From Exiguobacterium sp. s48 (GTDB lineage Bacteria > Bacillota > Bacilli > Exiguobacteriales > Exiguobacteriaceae), in the NCBI RefSeq assembly GCF_018617395.1, contig NZ_JACSKC010000001.1, positions 1,612,001 to 1,676,000 on the forward strand: DNA of 64,000 nt, written 5' to 3'. A program made the position numbers and the translations under genes. Positions 23,204 to 32,142 of this stretch are shown here, one piece after another (the stretch's first letter is position 1; the number at the start of each line of letters is the position of its first letter). The notes below the pieces were generated by a model, which was given only the letters and a program-made list of their open reading frames with translations, did no database searches and was not told the origin of the DNA.

Positions 23204-24580
23204 ATGATGAAATGGAAACTGACCGGTCGCTATTTGTTGTCGATCCTCCTCATTGTCGCGCTCGTCGTCTTCTTGAACATTTCAATCTTGTTCGGTCTCC
23301 TCGTCAATGACCGGACGGGACTTGACGATGTGGAAAGCAACTCCGGAGAGACATTTACCCGAAACTTCAGTACGTATCTTTCGCTCAAAGATGGTGAACC
23401 TGTCGTATCAGAAGCGGGGCGCGAGGCCCTTCGCCAGTCTGGTGCATTCGTCCGCTTTTTAGATGAGACGGGACGAGTCGTCAGCGAGATCGACGCCCCG
23501 AGTGGACTACCGGACGCCTATTCTCCGATTGAACTGATTCAAATCTATAAATATATGGATGACGACCTCCGACTCTATTTCATCGCGGAATATGAATCGT
23601 ACAGTTATCTCATCGGTGTGCCAGAGGCAAGTGAACGTCGGGTGCTCTTCATGTTAGACGAACAGGCGGTTCTTTCGTATATCACAAAGGCGCTCCTCTG
23701 GATACTCGTCGTCGATTTGCTCGTCGCCGCCTTGATCGGTGTATTGTTCAGTTCACGATTGACGCGCCCCGTCTACCGCTTGACCGAGCGGATTCAGCAA
23801 CTGAAACACCGCGACTTCTCGACCGCTGAACCGAAACGTGTTGGCATCTATCGCCCCGTCTTCCACGACTTGAATGCCGTCTCACAGACACTTCAAACTT
23901 ATGAACGTCAGCGCGCAGAACTCGATGACCGTCGAAAAGAATGGATGAGCAACGTGTCTCATGATTTGAAGACGCCACTCGCCTCCATCCAAGGGTACGC
24001 CGAACTGCTCGACGATGATTCGCTCGACGACACCGAGCGCAGACAATATGCCCATGTAATCGAGCGTCAAGCTAAGTATATGAAGGAACTGCTCGACGAT
24101 TTCAATTTGACGATGCGTCTGCAGCATGGTGACTTCCCACTTACCCTCGAAGAGACAAACCTCGAGCCGTTCGTCCGTGAAGTCGTCATCGACGTATTGA
24201 ACGACTCTCGCTTCAGCGAGCACCACATCGAGTTCGAGGCCACTCAAGCAGCGACCGTCTTGCTCGATCGGCACTTTATGAAGCGGGCCTTGCTCAACTT
24301 CTTGTATAACGCGTTAATTCATAATGACGAGTCCGTGCACGTGACCGTTCGAGTCGACGATGATGTCGTGACGGTTGTAGATGATGGACACGGGATTGCC
24401 GAATCCGAATTACCTTATATCTTTGAACGCTATTACCGGGGCACGAATACGGACGACGCACGCGGAAGCGGCCTCGGCATGGCCATTTCACGGGACATCA
24501 TCGAAGCCCACGGCGGGAAGGTCGAGGTCGACAGTACACTCGGATACGGTACCACGATTCGAATCACATTCACGGCATAA
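23204..24580 (+). CDS. Sensor histidine kinase with extracellular domain
   Basis: 458-residue membrane kinase. TM1 is at about 10-33, an extracytoplasmic domain of about 125 residues follows (34-160), and TM2 is at about 163-184. HAMP covers about 185-238. The HisKA box has His253 in NVSHDLKTPLAS, and the HATPase domain shows the N box (NFLYNALIHN), G1 (VDDGHGIAE) and G2 (GSGLGMAIS). The family usually beside BceAB/YxdLM transporters has a tiny sensor and lacks an extracellular domain; this one has a real sensor domain, so it may detect its own ligand. Confidence 0.92.
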   Translation: MMKWKLTGRYLLSILLIVALVVFLNISILFGLLVNDRTGLDDVESNSGETFTRNFSTYLSLKDGEPVVSEAGREALRQSGAFVRFLDETGRVVSEIDAPSGLPDAYSPIELIQIYKYMDDDLRLYFIAEYESYSYLIGVPEASERRVLFMLDEQAVLSYITKALLWILVVDLLVAALIGVLFSSRLTRPVYRLTERIQQLKHRDFSTAEPKRVGIYRPVFHDLNAVSQTLQTYERQRAELDDRRKEWMSNVSHDLKTPLASIQGYAELLDDDSLDDTERRQYAHVIERQAKYMKELLDDFNLTMRLQHGDFPLTLEETNLEPFVREVVIDVLNDSRFSEHHIEFEATQAATVLLDRHFMKRALLNFLYNALIHNDESVHVTVRVDDDVVTVVDDGHGIAESELPYIFERYYRGTNTDDARGSGLGMAISRDIIEAHGGKVEVDSTLGYGTTIRITFTA

Positions 24581-24581
24581 G

Positions 24582-24609
24582 AAAAAGGGACGCTCAGGCG
24601 TCCCTTTTC
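24582..24609. terminator. Bidirectional terminator
   Basis: AAAAGGGACGC pairs with GCGTCCCTTTT around TCAG. It serves the kinase gene and overlaps the 3' end of the convergent EAL gene. Confidence 0.9.
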
Positions 24610-26441
24610 TGTGTCGTATAGTCAGCAATCCATCTTTCGAGTTCTTCAAGCGGTAACGGTCTAGAGAAGTAGTATCCTTGCATCTCGTCACAACCGAGTT
24701 CGCGCAACGCGTTCCACTGTTCGATTGTCTCGACCCCTTCACACACCGTCTTCAAATTCAACCCACGCGCCAAGTCGACAATTGATTCGACGATGACGTT
24801 TCCGGTCGGGTCATTTTCAGTCACTTGAATGAACTGACGATCGATTTTAATTTCATGGATCGGATAGTGCTTTAAATAGACGAACGCCGAGAACCCGGTC
24901 CCGAAGTCGTCAATCGAAATTGAAAATCCTTCTTCTCGGAATGCGATGAAACGATCGATGACGTGTTGCTGGTTTTCCATCCCCACACTCTCCGTGATCT
25001 CCAAGGTCAAATAGCTCGTACAGACCCCTTCTTCCCGAGCGATTTGGGCAAATTTTTCGACGACTCCTTCAGATAGAAAATGTCGTGCCGATAAGTTCAG
25101 CGCGAGCTCGTAGCGGTCTCCCCGATTGTGCCACTGTTTCAACTGCCGGCAAGCCGTTACGAATGCCCATTCTTCTAAATCGATGATGATTCCTGTCGAT
25201 TCAGCGAGTGGAATGAAGTCAAGCGGTGGTACAAGCCCTCGTTCTGGATGATTCCAGCGCATCAATCCTTCGAATCCCCTCAGTTCTCCCGAGGACGCAT
25301 TCACTTTTGGTTGGAAATAGAGTTCAAATTGACCTGCGAGCACCCCGGTCCGAAGATTCATTTCTAACAATAAGCGTTCGGATGCCTCCTGTGCCATCTC
25401 TTCTTCAAAAAACGCAATGACACCCCGTTTCTCATCTGCTTGACCTGCCACGACGCGGGTCGTATGAATCATATCTAACGTAGAGCGACTCTCCTTCTCG
25501 ATCGAAATGAAGGCACTTGTGGTCAAGACGACATCCAATTCATTAATTCGATAAGGAACTCGCGTGACTTGCTCACATAAATGTTCCGCAATCGAACGCA
25601 CTTTTCTCCGTTCGCCATAAGGAATCCAAATGACAAATCCCGATTGTGACGTGCGCGCAATTCTTGATTCATCGATGACCTCTCGCAACCGTCTTGCCAT
25701 CTCTTGTACGATGAGATCAGACGTTTCGGTACCAATCGCATCCTCAATCGATCGGAAGTCGTCTGCACGAATATAAACAATAGACCCTAAAAATCCTCTC
25801 GTCTGCTGACGCAATGCATCGACTTCATCGACAAACGCATACTTGTTCATCAACCCTGTTAGCTCGTCCGTATAGGCTAACTGATGAATTCGTTCATCCA
25901 CTAACCGTCGATCGAGCCGGAAATACAAAATTGCGATAAAGTCTGTGAGCGTACTGACGATTAATTCCTCAAGGTAGTTCCACTCTCGCGGTAAAAATGT
26001 CTCGCAACAAACGACACCTTTGGCACGATTGTTCGCATAAATCGGAGCATCGAGCATCGAATGAATGCGTTGGCCTTCCACAAAATATTCTGTATAGAGC
26101 TCCTTCACCCATGGGTGATTTCGAACATCCTCGAATGCAAGAACCCGCTCCGTCTGTAGTGCGTCAAAATAATCCGGCGCAAGTTCACGATACACCGTCA
26201 ACTCTGGATAATGCGTCCCTGACTCGTGAGAATACGCGACTTGACATGTAATGGATTGATACGATGGATCGAAGTGCCAGATGGACACCGTATCAACCGC
26301 CAGCATATCGGCGACGATTTCACACATATATCGAATGGCTTCCTGTACCGTTTCTTCGGTCACAATCGGCATTCGTACGAGCTCGAACAGTTTCTCTTGA
26401 TGTTTACGATATGTTCGGTTTGAAAAGTTCTTCTCGACCAT
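24594..26441 (-). CDS. GAF-GGDEF-EAL cyclic-di-GMP phosphodiesterase (degenerate GGDEF)
   Basis: 615-residue cytoplasmic protein. A GAF-like sensor domain spans about 20-180 (with VVCCETFL), then a GGDEF fold (about 190-345) and an EAL domain (about 355-605). The GGDEF signature is replaced by SQSGF (in ARTSQSGFVIW), so diguanylate cyclase activity is unlikely. EAL residues are intact: FEGLMRW, NLSARHF, LEITES, IDDFGTGFS, IKIDRQF, CEGVET and QGYYFSRPL. It probably hydrolyses c-di-GMP, with the GAF and degenerate GGDEF regulating it. It ends in the shared terminator with the kinase gene. Confidence 0.9.
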   Translation of the reverse strand: MVEKNFSNRTYRKHQEKLFELVRMPIVTEETVQEAIRYMCEIVADMLAVDTVSIWHFDPSYQSITCQVAYSHESGTHYPELTVYRELAPDYFDALQTERVLAFEDVRNHPWVKELYTEYFVEGQRIHSMLDAPIYANNRAKGVVCCETFLPREWNYLEELIVSTLTDFIAILYFRLDRRLVDERIHQLAYTDELTGLMNKYAFVDEVDALRQQTRGFLGSIVYIRADDFRSIEDAIGTETSDLIVQEMARRLREVIDESRIARTSQSGFVIWIPYGERRKVRSIAEHLCEQVTRVPYRINELDVVLTTSAFISIEKESRSTLDMIHTTRVVAGQADEKRGVIAFFEEEMAQEASERLLLEMNLRTGVLAGQFELYFQPKVNASSGELRGFEGLMRWNHPERGLVPPLDFIPLAESTGIIIDLEEWAFVTACRQLKQWHNRGDRYELALNLSARHFLSEGVVEKFAQIAREEGVCTSYLTLEITESVGMENQQHVIDRFIAFREEGFSISIDDFGTGFSAFVYLKHYPIHEIKIDRQFIQVTENDPTGNVIVESIVDLARGLNLKTVCEGVETIEQWNALRELGCDEMQGYYFSRPLPLEELERWIADYTTQKRDA

Positions 26442-26630
26442 GTCTCTGCTACCTCACCCATTTTAATTTGACCTAATGATAGCACGAAACATCTCCCCTT
26501 ACGTTTTCCAAAATTCAACAGAAAGTCAATACTTCCTTCTTTTTCGAATCGATTAAATATCCATTTTTACCCATTTATAAATTATTGACCTGCTTTTAAA
26601 GAAAGGGAGGTGTATTGACCATTTGAACCA

Positions 26631-26660
26631 TTGCTTGTGCATTTCATCTCGCCTTACAAT
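26631..26660 (+). promoter_or_regulatory. Candidate sigma-A promoter of the wall hydrolase gene
   Basis: TTGCTT and TACAAT with an 18-nt spacer, ending 63 nt before the start codon. The 280-bp gap before the gene holds no other convincing element. Confidence 0.45.
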
Positions 26661-26723
26661 GAACTTGTATTGTTTCACTTGTTGAATGATTTCGTTCTCA
26701 CTCTTTTGAAAGGATGTGACGCT

Positions 26724-28496
26724 ATGAATCCAAAGTCTGGTCTCACCTATTCATTCGCGGCACTTGCAGCAATCAGCCTAGTTGCTCAGGCGGATGAAGT
26801 GTCTGCGGCGAGCACTCACACCGTGCGTTCGGGTGACACGCTCTGGTCCATCAGCCGCTCATACGATTTGTCCGTTGCAACCATCAAATCATTGAACGGT
26901 CTCTCTTCCGATCACATTCGCGTCGGTCAAAAACTGAAGCTCACAGGCAGCCCCTCTGCTGGGACAGGTGGTTCCTCATTAACCACGACGAGCACGAATC
27001 GTGTCACGACGACACACGCATTGAACTTGCGAGTCGCCGGTGGAACGTGGCATCGCGTTCTTTTGACGATTCCTAAAGGTACGACGCTCACTCCAATCCA
27101 AACGAACGGATCATGGACGAAAGTCAGTCACGGCGGACAAACCGGTTGGGTGCATAACGATTACTTGCAAAAGGCATCGACCTCTAGTAGCACTGACAAA
27201 CCGACAACGGTCACGCCGAGCACGACAACGGCACAAACGAAAGCAAACTTGAACCTTCGTTCCTCGAAATCGACGAAGACGACCGTGTTGATCACCATTC
27301 CAAAAGGAAAGACGGTCACTGTCCTATCAGTTGAAGGGTCTTGGTCAAAAATAAAGTATGGATCGAAAACGGGATATGTCGCCAATACATATTTAACGAC
27401 ATCAGGAGAGGCGACACCGACGAATCCGAGCACAGATACATCTCTCAATCAATCGTTCGTCACGACCGCGAACTTGAACGTGCGCCAAGGTGCCGGAATC
27501 GGCTACGCTCTCGTCACAACGATTCCGAATGGAACGGTCGTTCAGGCGACGAAACAGTCCGGTAGTTGGTACTATGTCACGTATAACGGGAAATCCGGAT
27601 ACGTGAGTGCCGGCTATTTGAAACAGACGTCCACGACACCGAGTGACCCGGCTCCGAACGAAGGAGATGCCGGTGCCGGCAATGTGGCTGTCGATTACAT
27701 CGTCAACACCCCATCCTTGAATGTCCGTTCGAGTTCATCGACGAACGCGACCATCATCGGGAGTGTCAAAGCGGGACAGACGTTACGCGTCGTCCAGTCC
27801 TCGAAAGGCTGGCTACAGATTTATTACGGCAATACGGTTGGATTTGTCGCCTCGGCTTATGTGAAAACCGTCCCGAAAGGCTCGGCAGACGGTCCGTCTT
27901 GGGTCGAAGGATCTTATGACGCCAACTCGTATTATACGTACTACCCGACATCGATTCGGTCCCAGGCGAACGAGTCGAGCAACACGGTCGGTTCGACACT
28001 GCGCGGGGAACTGTTGAATGTGATCGGAGAGACGGCGACCCACTATCGCCTCTCGTCAGGATTCGTCGCAAAATCAGCTGTCACCGAAATCAAAGGACAA
28101 AGCGCCCAGTCGACACGGCTTTCGACCATCCAGGTGGCCAAGCAATATGTCGGCACACCGTACGTATGGGCGTCGTCTAGCCCGACAAACGGTGGATTTG
28201 ATTGTTCCGGACTCATCTATTATGTATTCAATCAATCCGGTGTCAGCATCCCACGGACGAACGTGGCCAATTATTGGAGTGGCGCTTACTTCGGATCACA
28301 ATTACCGAAGTCGTACGTCCCTCAAGCAGGCGACCTCGTCTTCTTCGAGAACACGTATACCGCAGGACCGTCACACATGGGCATCATGATCAATTCCGAT
28401 ACGTTCATCCATGCCGGTTCATCTGGATTAGGATACAACCAAATCAGTAAAGAACCGTATTGGCAGTCACGCTTACTCGGTTATAAGCGACCGTGA
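26724..28496 (+). CDS. Secreted LysM/SH3/NlpC-P60 peptidoglycan hydrolase
   Basis: 590-residue exported wall enzyme. A signal peptide (about 1-28, VSA-AS) is followed by one LysM domain (about 31-73, HTVRSGDTLWSIS), then four bacterial SH3 modules (about 92-145, 167-220, 235-288 and 310-360) joined by Ser/Thr/Pro linkers, and a fifth more divergent one (about 395-455). The C-terminal NlpC/P60 peptidase has Cys494 (GGFDCSGL), His551 (SHMGIM) and His563. It likely cleaves stem peptides, as DL-endopeptidases do. AAAGGATGTG precedes the ATG at 26724. It is monocistronic. Confidence 0.92.
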   Translation: MNPKSGLTYSFAALAAISLVAQADEVSAASTHTVRSGDTLWSISRSYDLSVATIKSLNGLSSDHIRVGQKLKLTGSPSAGTGGSSLTTTSTNRVTTTHALNLRVAGGTWHRVLLTIPKGTTLTPIQTNGSWTKVSHGGQTGWVHNDYLQKASTSSSTDKPTTVTPSTTTAQTKANLNLRSSKSTKTTVLITIPKGKTVTVLSVEGSWSKIKYGSKTGYVANTYLTTSGEATPTNPSTDTSLNQSFVTTANLNVRQGAGIGYALVTTIPNGTVVQATKQSGSWYYVTYNGKSGYVSAGYLKQTSTTPSDPAPNEGDAGAGNVAVDYIVNTPSLNVRSSSSTNATIIGSVKAGQTLRVVQSSKGWLQIYYGNTVGFVASAYVKTVPKGSADGPSWVEGSYDANSYYTYYPTSIRSQANESSNTVGSTLRGELLNVIGETATHYRLSSGFVAKSAVTEIKGQSAQSTRLSTIQVAKQYVGTPYVWASSSPTNGGFDCSGLIYYVFNQSGVSIPRTNVANYWSGAYFGSQLPKSYVPQAGDLVFFENTYTAGPSHMGIMINSDTFIHAGSSGLGYNQISKEPYWQSRLLGYKRP

Positions 28497-28509
28497 CTTT
28501 GGTCACGCT

Positions 28510-28540
28510 AAAAAACCCGACGAAAGTCGGGTTTTTCTTT
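28510..28540 (+). terminator. Terminator of the wall hydrolase gene
   Basis: AAAAACCCGAC, GAAA loop, GTCGGGTTTTT. Confidence 0.92.
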
Positions 28541-28608
28541 CGTTTTGCAGGATTTTCATCCTGCGACCCGAAAACGGAAGTATGATGAAGGAAAAAAGGA
28601 GGTGCCGG

Positions 28609-31305
28609 ATGGGTCAACCCCGTTTTGCTAAAATTCCATATCGTACCTACACGATGGCGCTCGCGGTCGCTTGTCTCATCGGCGTCCTATTGTTCGGGCT
28701 TGGCATGAGCTTTTATTGGCATGAAAAACAAGAAGCCATTGACGTGACAATCGCGAACTTGAAACAGGCGGCCGATTTGGCTGGCGTTGAGGCGTATGTG
28801 ACGTTGTTCGAAGCAGCGACGCGTTATGAAGCTCAATCCAATCAGACGACGTCGTTCCTATCCACACCGTATAAAGAACGCGCTTTGCAATACAACGAAC
28901 GACTATTGAACGACTTCGAGGCAGGTGTGAATGAACGGGAGCGTGAGACGCTCCAGACGTTTTCTCAGGATTTGACCCGGATTCTTGACGAAGAACAGTT
29001 CGACGCAGTCCCGACCGATGTCATCAGTTCCATCAATCGACGCTGGCTGTATCAAGCGCTCGAACAGACGAATCAGTCGAATGCGGCTTATGAATTGACC
29101 GATGCCATCATGCGGATGCAATCAATGCTTATGCGAAATGGAGATGCCTTGTTCCGCGAACCGGTCGACGAGACACAACTCGAAACGAGCGTGGACATGG
29201 TTGTCGGTGAAGCTTCGCTCATTCAATCCATCCTCGAATCGAACGAGACGCTCCAAACGAAAGCGATTGTAGATGTGGCAGAAAGCGGGCAATCATTCTC
29301 CAATATGGCGAATCGCGAGGCCTCCTTAGAAGCCCGTTATGTCAATTCGACGAACGTCTACGAAGATGCTTACGGGGCCCTTCGCTCGGTTCGTTCGACT
29401 TCCGAGACGATGCTTCAAGAAGAGAGTAAACATTACAGAATTCTTGCCACTGCGTCATTTGTGATGACGTTACTCTTATCGCTTGGACTCCTATTCTTGC
29501 TCTACTATACGCGCAATCGTTACAATCACGATTTGGCACATCTCAAAGCACGGGCACTCGCCATCGACCCGAGTCTAGCACCCGTCGAGGCGACATTCCC
29601 GAAAACGCACGACTTCCGCGGAATCGAGGACGAATTACGTGAGATTGCCGCAAGCGTACACTCGACCGTTCATGAACTCGAGAATCAGTCACACGACCTC
29701 GTGCGCTACCATGAGCGGTGGTCATCCCTCTTTTCCGAGACGGGACTTGCTATCGCGTTAATGGACGACTCATATAATTTGATTGAACGAAACGAGATGT
29801 TCCGGCAGTTTTTCGGTGACCGGAACTTATATGAGATCAACCAATTGTTCACCGAGACGGGTCGCCGCCTGTTCGAGCAAGCGCTTGAAGGTGTGACCGA
29901 TCAAGGGACGAGCGCCCAGTTCATCATTCATTTAAAGGGAGAACATCTCCGCTATCTGAACGTGAAACTGACGCCGCTCAAACGAGAAGAAAAGATGACG
30001 TATTATCTCATCGTCGAGGATGAGACGGACCGGGTCGAACGGGAACGAAAAGTCGACCGCCTCGTCCGGTTCGACTTAGCGACCAATCTCTATAATGAGT
30101 ATGGCTTCATCCGCAAGTGGGAAAAACAAGAGATTGACGGCGTATTCGTCCTCATTCGGATTCACGATTATCATCACCTCGTCGACTGGTATGACCCGGC
30201 GTACGCCGACCTGCTTATGATTGAGTTCGCGCGTGCCGTCGAGTCCCGTCTTTCGAAATATGCCCAACATCTGTTCGGACGATATCGAGACGACACGTTC
30301 ATGCTGTATGTCAAAGGGTTCTCGTACGAAGACGAGCATGAGTTGTTGGAACTCTTCCCAACAGAAGTGACGGTGAATCATAAACGACAAAACGTTCACA
30401 TTCAAATCGGAGCGACCGAGACGGAGGCGACGTACAATGATTGCCTGTTCAAAGCGATGAAGGCACTGCAACACGCCAAAGAGACACGCACCCCCTCGGT
30501 CTGGTATGACTCCGAGATTTTGGCCCAGATGCAACTCGCCGCACTGATTGAACAAGCGCTCCCGGATGCTATTCGAAAAGGTGAACTGACGGTCGCCTAT
30601 CAACCACAAGTTGAATTGAAAACAGGTCGCATCGTCGGAGCCGAGGTGCTCGCCCGTTGGACCCATCCGGACATCGGCGTCATTCCTCCGAACGAGTTCA
30701 TTCGCGTCGCGGAACGGTCCGATCAAATTCTATGGCTCTCCCATAATATTCTCGACCAGACGATTGCACAGCTCGTCGCGTGGCAAGGAACTGCGTTTGA
30801 AGACATCTCCTTGTCGTTCAACTTGTCGGCCCACTCGGTCGACCCATCCATCGTGACGAAGCTTCGGGATTCGATTGAAGTCTATCCATGGCTCCCGGAT
30901 CGGTTGAAGATTGAATTGACCGAATCGTCGGATATCATGTCGTATGCGAGCGAACTCGAGCGGTTAGAAGATATCGCCGACCTCGGCTACTGCCTCTCGA
31001 TTGACGACTTCGGGACGGGATACGCTTCATTCGAAGCGATTTGGCACCTTCCGATTCAAGAAGTGAAGATTGACCGGATGTACGTGAGTGGGAAGGCGAA
31101 AGAAAGTACGTCCTTCTTACGTGCCGTCTCGCGCTTTGCGAACGAGCAACAGCTGACTGCTCTCGCTGAAGGGATCGAGACCGAGAACGACTTGTCGCGA
31201 ATGCTTCGTGAAGGTGTCGAGCTCGGGCAAGGTTACTACTTCTCCCCCGCTTTAGACGCGGCTGCATTCGAATCATGGGTCAACAAAAAGGGACACTCGC
31301 ATTGA
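28609..31305 (+). CDS. Membrane-bound GGDEF-EAL cyclic-di-GMP phosphodiesterase (degenerate GGDEF)
   Basis: 898-residue protein. TM1 is at about 15-38, then an extracytoplasmic helical sensor of about 245 residues and TM2 (about 284-305). A linker and a PAS-like domain (about 365-475, LFSETGLAIALMDDSYNL) follow, then GGDEF (about 485-625) and EAL (about 640-890). The GGDEF signature reads RDDTF, so cyclase activity is unlikely. EAL is intact: AEVLARW, FNLSAHS, IELTES, IDDFGTGYAS, VKIDRMY, AEGIET and QGYYFSP. AAGGAGGTG fixes the ATG at 28609. It likely lowers c-di-GMP in response to an external signal. Confidence 0.9.
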   Translation: MGQPRFAKIPYRTYTMALAVACLIGVLLFGLGMSFYWHEKQEAIDVTIANLKQAADLAGVEAYVTLFEAATRYEAQSNQTTSFLSTPYKERALQYNERLLNDFEAGVNERERETLQTFSQDLTRILDEEQFDAVPTDVISSINRRWLYQALEQTNQSNAAYELTDAIMRMQSMLMRNGDALFREPVDETQLETSVDMVVGEASLIQSILESNETLQTKAIVDVAESGQSFSNMANREASLEARYVNSTNVYEDAYGALRSVRSTSETMLQEESKHYRILATASFVMTLLLSLGLLFLLYYTRNRYNHDLAHLKARALAIDPSLAPVEATFPKTHDFRGIEDELREIAASVHSTVHELENQSHDLVRYHERWSSLFSETGLAIALMDDSYNLIERNEMFRQFFGDRNLYEINQLFTETGRRLFEQALEGVTDQGTSAQFIIHLKGEHLRYLNVKLTPLKREEKMTYYLIVEDETDRVERERKVDRLVRFDLATNLYNEYGFIRKWEKQEIDGVFVLIRIHDYHHLVDWYDPAYADLLMIEFARAVESRLSKYAQHLFGRYRDDTFMLYVKGFSYEDEHELLELFPTEVTVNHKRQNVHIQIGATETEATYNDCLFKAMKALQHAKETRTPSVWYDSEILAQMQLAALIEQALPDAIRKGELTVAYQPQVELKTGRIVGAEVLARWTHPDIGVIPPNEFIRVAERSDQILWLSHNILDQTIAQLVAWQGTAFEDISLSFNLSAHSVDPSIVTKLRDSIEVYPWLPDRLKIELTESSDIMSYASELERLEDIADLGYCLSIDDFGTGYASFEAIWHLPIQEVKIDRMYVSGKAKESTSFLRAVSRFANEQQLTALAEGIETENDLSRMLREGVELGQGYYFSPALDAAAFESWVNKKGHSH

Positions 31306-31317
31306 GTGTCCCTTTTT
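31285..31317. terminator. Bidirectional terminator
   Basis: AAAAAGGGACACTC pairs with GAGTGTCCCTTTTT around GCATT. The EAL gene's stop codon lies inside it, and the convergent DUF3784 gene ends at 31317. Confidence 0.9.
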
Positions 31318-32045
31318 CAGCGTGAACGAATGGCTTCATATAATTGCCTCGTCTCTTCGACCGAAGACTGATTGAGATAAATCGGTTCCTCTGACCAGTC
31401 GAGTCGAATGACCGGTTCGACATCACGATCGATAAAGAGAAGGACATCCTCCCCTGCCTCCGTCCGAAAATGACCCGTCAGACGGGTTCCCGTGTCTGCT
31501 CCGTTCGTCCGACGCGCGATCTCCGGCAACGTCGCCCATGTCACATTGTCCACATCATCAAATGGGACCTCACGACCATAACTGCCTTCGATCACGATTG
31601 CCTCATCCGTCACGGTCACCTCCGTCGGTTGACTGAACCAAAACAAGAGGGCCGGCACACCGACGAGCAAGACGACGGACACGATGATGATGGGAATGAG
31701 TCGCTTTTTGCCGTCCGGTCTCAAGCGTCCCGCTTCATCATAAATGTTGCCATCATAGCGCTGCATCCGCCAAAGCATCCCGACAATGAATACCATCAGG
31801 ACGAGAAAGAACGGTTCGAGCGGGACGTTCCAGCCAGCCAAATCGATGAGCGCAATGATGAGAAACATCGCACCAATGCCGTAGCACATCCAGGCAATCA
31901 GTCGCGCCACTTTTTTGATGTCGACCCGCTCCTGTCTCTCTTTCGACATCGTATTGTAGCCGGAAATCAGATGGTACCAACCGAATCGGTCCACCGCGAA
32001 TCCGAGCGTAATCACGATTCCTGCAACTAATATAAGAATCCACAT
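31317..32045 (-). CDS. DUF3784-like membrane protein
   Basis: 242-residue protein with four hydrophobic segments (about 2-20, 46-66, 72-92 and 118-138). The start MWILILVAGIVITLGFAVDR and the motif ISGYNTMSKERQERVD are typical of DUF3784. The soluble C-terminal part (about 145-242) looks like a PH-like beta domain (TVTDEAIVIEGSYGREVPFD). A GGAGGCG site precedes the ATG. No catalytic residues are visible. Function unknown. It lies between the c-di-GMP gene and ugd. Confidence 0.65.
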   Translation of the reverse strand: MWILILVAGIVITLGFAVDRFGWYHLISGYNTMSKERQERVDIKKVARLIAWMCYGIGAMFLIIALIDLAGWNVPLEPFFLVLMVFIVGMLWRMQRYDGNIYDEAGRLRPDGKKRLIPIIIVSVVLLVGVPALLFWFSQPTEVTVTDEAIVIEGSYGREVPFDDVDNVTWATLPEIARRTNGADTGTRLTGHFRTEAGEDVLLFIDRDVEPVIRLDWSEEPIYLNQSSVEETRQLYEAIRSR

Positions 32046-32104
32046 ATGCCTCGCCTCCTCTCCTTTCTTTACGTCTCGATACTCACAAAAGATTCACATC
32101 TCGC

Positions 32105-32136
32105 AAAAACAGGACCGCCTATATGCGCGGTCCTGA
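32105..32136 (-). terminator. Terminator of ugd
   Basis: On the minus strand CAGGACCGC pairs with GCGGTCCTG and is followed by T5. It lies 7 nt past the ugd stop codon. Confidence 0.85.
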
Positions 32137-32142
32137 ACAGGT

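Noticed and set aside
30076-30726. 216-codon minus-strand frame inside the EAL gene
   Set aside because: Antisense shadow of a clearly conserved coding region with no ribosome site.
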